Part shown: positions 29,101 to 30,837 of the stretch, piece after piece
How positions within the stretch are numbered: the first letter of the stretch is position 1
Layout: each line of letters starts with the position of its first letter
Source of the DNA: a virus
Direction: 5' to 3' (one strand)
IMG/VR virus record: IMGVR_UViG_3300043434_000479
Location: 1-30,837 of that record
DNA: 30,837 bases
Translations under genes and position numbers: made by a program
The notes under the pieces: model-generated
Databases searched by the model: none
Seen by the model: the letters and a program-made list of their open reading frames with translations, nothing else
Told to the model about the DNA's origin: nothing

Positions 29101-30837
29101 ATATACTACAACTGGATCATAAGAAAATACTGTTGTATTATTATTTTCACTTGTAATATCTGTTATGAATGTCTTTAATGTTGAATAATAAACATTAATT
29201 TCAACACCTTGATCTGGGATATACGGTAACGTAAAAATGTGTTTATCTGCCGATACTGTTTCTATGTAGTCATCAAAAGATCCATCATAACTATCCCACT
29301 TTCCTGAATAATAAGGAACACTATCCCAACCAAAACTTACATCAAATCCCATACCGTTGATAACAACGCCGCCGTAATCAACTCCAGTCATTAATTGAGC
29401 TAAATCTTTACCTAACTGCCCTTCGGTCGGATTGTAATAATATTGTATCCTATCAGCCGCATTTAATATAGACCAATCTTTTAGATAAGTCACCGATATA
29501 GACGATCCGCTTGTCGGCGGTGTTTCAAAAATAATCGATCCGCTATAACTAGTATACCCTCTTGAAGTAGATTTAACTATCGATAATCTATAGTTTTCTC
29601 TTAACTCTTCAATTCCGTTAACAAGAACAGTAGATTTTCCAATTCGAATATCCGGAGCCCATGTTAATGGATATTGCAATCTTGATCCTGTTCCAGTAAA
29701 TGTCTCTGTTTGTTGTAAAGAAGTTAGGTAATATGAATTTGTAATTCGATCAAATTTCATTTTAAGATGATTTGACCTAACTACACTATCACCGATAATA
29801 GCTACAATTTTAGCCGGAGTACCGCCGTCTTCTAAACTTCCATTTACTTCAATCGTCGGAGCACTTAAATATCCTTCTCCGGAACTTATTAATATAACTC
29901 GATTAACTTTTCCTTGAGTAATATATGCTTTTGCAACTGCGCCACTTCCGGATAAACTATTAAATGTTAAAGTCGGTGCTGACAAATATCCAGAACCTCC
30001 GTCTACTATTTTTATTTCAGTTACTTTAAATCCTGCATTATCATACCAAAATTTCCACGGGTATGTTAGAATTTGATTTGTATTTGATACAATTTCTCCA
30101 TTAATAACTTCAACATTTACTGGTTCTAATTTTCCGTTTTCATACACAGATGGTAAGTCAAAGTCAGTAAAGGCTGTATAACTATTATCTAATTTGTTGT
30201 AAGAACTTATATATTCTCTAATTTGAGTCCTATAAGGTTTTACTTCAGCAACATATGCTTCAAAATCTGATAAGTTATCGTTATTATAAGTAACTTTCTC
30301 TTTTAACTCTCCAACATTATGTCTTGCTTTTACAAAACTAGTTTTAAAGATCCAATCAACATATAATTGTTCACTTAATAAGTATCGAATTGATGTAAAG
30401 AATAAATTTAAATACTGTTCTTTTAAATTGTCGATAAAAATATTATCTCGCAATGCTTCTAAAATGTATCTAATTTCAATCGCTGCATAATCATCAAATC
30501 CTTGTGTGTCATATAATGATCCATCATATCCGTATATAGAATCAATGTACTTGTATATCGAAGACTTAAATTGAATGGTACCTTCTTGTAATCCAACAGT
30601 ACGGTATGATTGTGTCCAATCACTTGAATCCGAAGTATTATACTTTTCTAACAGTATCCACTTATTATCACCGGTTCTTCTAATTTTAACAATATCGCCA
30701 ATAGAAGTTTCGAGAGAATTTAATTCTGAAAAAGTATCAATTGCATGATCGAAACTTACAAATTGATTATATCCCTCTTCAAACCAATCGATATATTCCC
30801 AATATGTTCTAGTATCATATGATTGAGCTTTGATTCT
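26161..30837 (-). CDS. giant virion structural protein (5' truncated)
   Basis: The frame is open to the right edge, so the true start lies outside. At least 1558 residues are encoded; the TTG at 30453 is an internal codon, because the open frame continues upstream with no stop. The visible upstream part has TYWEYIDWFEEGYN, AIEIRYILEALRDNIFIDNL. Near 29.8-30.0 kb there are two GSGYLSAPT-type repeats (GGSGYLSAPT, then SGEGYLSAPT). Several GDG-TEF/FxxxGxxS-type repeats with VNG and VLVNGIEEL segments follow, as in many phage tail proteins. It is probably a baseplate or tail-attached fibre component. Large proteins of this type occur in marine T4-like phages, but I cannot name the ortholog from this window. 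Confidence 0.78.
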   Translation of the reverse strand, partial: RIKAQSYDTRTYWEYIDWFEEGYNQFVSFDHAIDTFSELNSLETSIGDIVKIRRTGDNKWILLEKYNTSDSSDWTQSYRTVGLQEGTIQFKSSIYKYIDSIYGYDGSLYDTQGFDDYAAIEIRYILEALRDNIFIDNLKEQYLNLFFTSIRYLLSEQLYVDWIFKTSFVKARHNVGELKEKVTYNNDNLSDFEAYVAEVKPYRTQIREYISSYNKLDNSYTAFTDFDLPSVYENGKLEPVNVEVINGEIVSNTNQILTYPWKFWYDNAGFKVTEIKIVDGGSGYLSAPTLTFNSLSGSGAVAKAYITQGKVNRVILISSGEGYLSAPTIEVNGSLEDGGTPAKIVAIIGDSVVRSNHLKMKFDRITNSYYLTSLQQTETFTGTGSRLQYPLTWAPDIRIGKSTVLVNGIEELRENYRLSIVKSTSRGYTSYSGSIIFETPPTSGSSISVTYLKDWSILNAADRIQYYYNPTEGQLGKDLAQLMTGVDYGGVVINGMGFDVSFGWDSVPYYSGKWDSYDGSFDDYIETVSADKHIFTLPYIPDQGVEINVYYSTLKTFITDITSENNNTTVFSYDPVVVYPPKVSVTKTAITNVINYKGFTQFTVVDSTGIKIDDVISTDPVLVDGDLQNPFGFGTKVIDIVGNVLILSQIFYIDIPSGRTITFTRELIDPTDCTINQNGTVFLVDALAIGSKLIITSPLTPIRIDDPNYGGVDPIENSNAIMETFYGDNLTDTIEIPSELVVSAGDKFIFRKSTSDGAINPQDFDYDTALSGGDLAYNSATGIAADDILVDGDGFVTPNTSPATEEVVPGQVVDAVAIKVFDRPKNGSANIKVDNYIGDGLTTEFVITQQINSNRAVIVKTETGTSEKLTDIQINIFEDEYTIDYVQNKIVFNVAPAENAVISITSFGFNGLNILDIDYVIADGFTSEFVTSARWSNNVVSLIYLNGIQVTGTEVELFQTSDPSPNRIGIRFLTTPVENSLINYLIVDGSVQTFSVMNTQRILVNGSDEYTLDYIAGTNKPIESNMIVRVNNKILKSPMNCYYTIKNNRLTYKLDTIKFAPYSVSVDDIIVIADQNILVQNVDYIVDVKGINIKLIKSVYNKYAGKSLIISIIAGAEYEYISDSPARIKFNNLYNNNEVVEVITAYNHDILDAQRTRAKYVDQLSLTPDTIEYFNYLKVSTGVIQLDRAVLDDSFVWVIKNGSLLTPSVDFKLNPNKSSITLSKEPNNNDEYSIMTFGSNVLTSGIAYMQFKDMLNRYHFKRLSRNKQTILVKDLRYNDLVIKVEDALSFDLPNPTKNKPGVIEIRGERIEYFSIIQEEFTDEDGTREISVLGKLRRGTLGTGASKIHRKGAKVQCIGPSETLPYTEIDIIEKSLCDGNSNVVNLSFTPARATLPAISISKLSRTEELVEWDYQDSTFESLIPAGYGQADEIEVFVGGIRLKKKPYMLYDSSIHPESPEGDVQFDAEFSVNGVTNEILLTKQYDFGTQIVVIKRTGTDWDSFDNIQYSDTKIAQFLKATPGIWYTAIDKYESKSDETVSTFDSSAGTFDSTDITFDQG

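Noticed and set aside
30451-30453. TTG as the start of the giant gene
   Set aside because: The frame stays open upstream to the end of the window, with protein-like sequence, so this is an internal codon.
1-30837. tRNA genes, integrase, CRISPR array or insertion sequence
   Set aside because: No cloverleaf, repeat-spacer pattern, transposase or recombinase was recognised; gaps between genes are under 100 bases.

Overview
The window looks like part of the genome of a tailed phage of the T4-like (myovirus) type from a marine host, such as a cyanobacterium or SAR11-type alphaproteobacterium. Evidence: AT-rich DNA, tightly packed genes that overlap by 1-26 bases, a nucleotide-metabolism block (GTP cyclohydrolase I, QueE, dihydrofolate reductase, ThyA), a FEN-type 5'-3' exonuclease, a MoxR/VWA pair, phage glycosyltransferases, and a large block of tail/baseplate-like structural genes including one with a gp12-like tail collar domain. 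I see no rRNA, tRNA, CRISPR array, integrase, IS element or photosynthesis gene. The exact host cannot be read from this window.

Layout. Positions 1-12375 are read on the + strand: partial gene, phosphoribosyltransferase, small ORF, folE, B12-type radical SAM enzyme, queE, coiled-coil protein, FEN exonuclease, four small unknown proteins, MoxR ATPase, metallopeptidase-like/VWA protein, four unknown phage proteins, DHFR and thyA. Positions 12350-30837 are read on the - strand. In transcription order they are a giant structural protein (cut by the window's right edge), five further tail/fibre-type proteins and one further virion protein. A separate operon from a sigma70-like promoter near 17.88 kb follows, holding a small protein, two GT8-like proteins, an unknown protein and two GT2-like proteins. 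The last of these has four degenerate repeats in front of its one intact catalytic domain. The two strands converge at 12350-12375, where the thyA and glycosyltransferase coding ends overlap, and a terminator-like hairpin lies just inside the opposing gene.

How the genes fit together. FolE, DHFR and ThyA serve folate/dTMP supply. FolE also makes the first intermediate of 7-deazaguanine synthesis, and QueE is a later step of that route, so a partial preQ0-type pathway is encoded here (queD and queC are not in the window). A B12-binding radical SAM protein of unknown substrate sits between folE and queE. Two promoter classes are visible. Sigma70-like sites (TTGACA-type, 17-18 bp spacer) precede folE, queE, moxR, the VWA gene and the glycosyltransferase operon. 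T4-late-like boxes (ATAAATA-type) precede several structural genes and one small gene. Two of the sigma70-like promoters have perfect 8-bp inverted repeats built into their core. No gap longer than 300 bases lacks a gene; the longest gap is about 90 bases.
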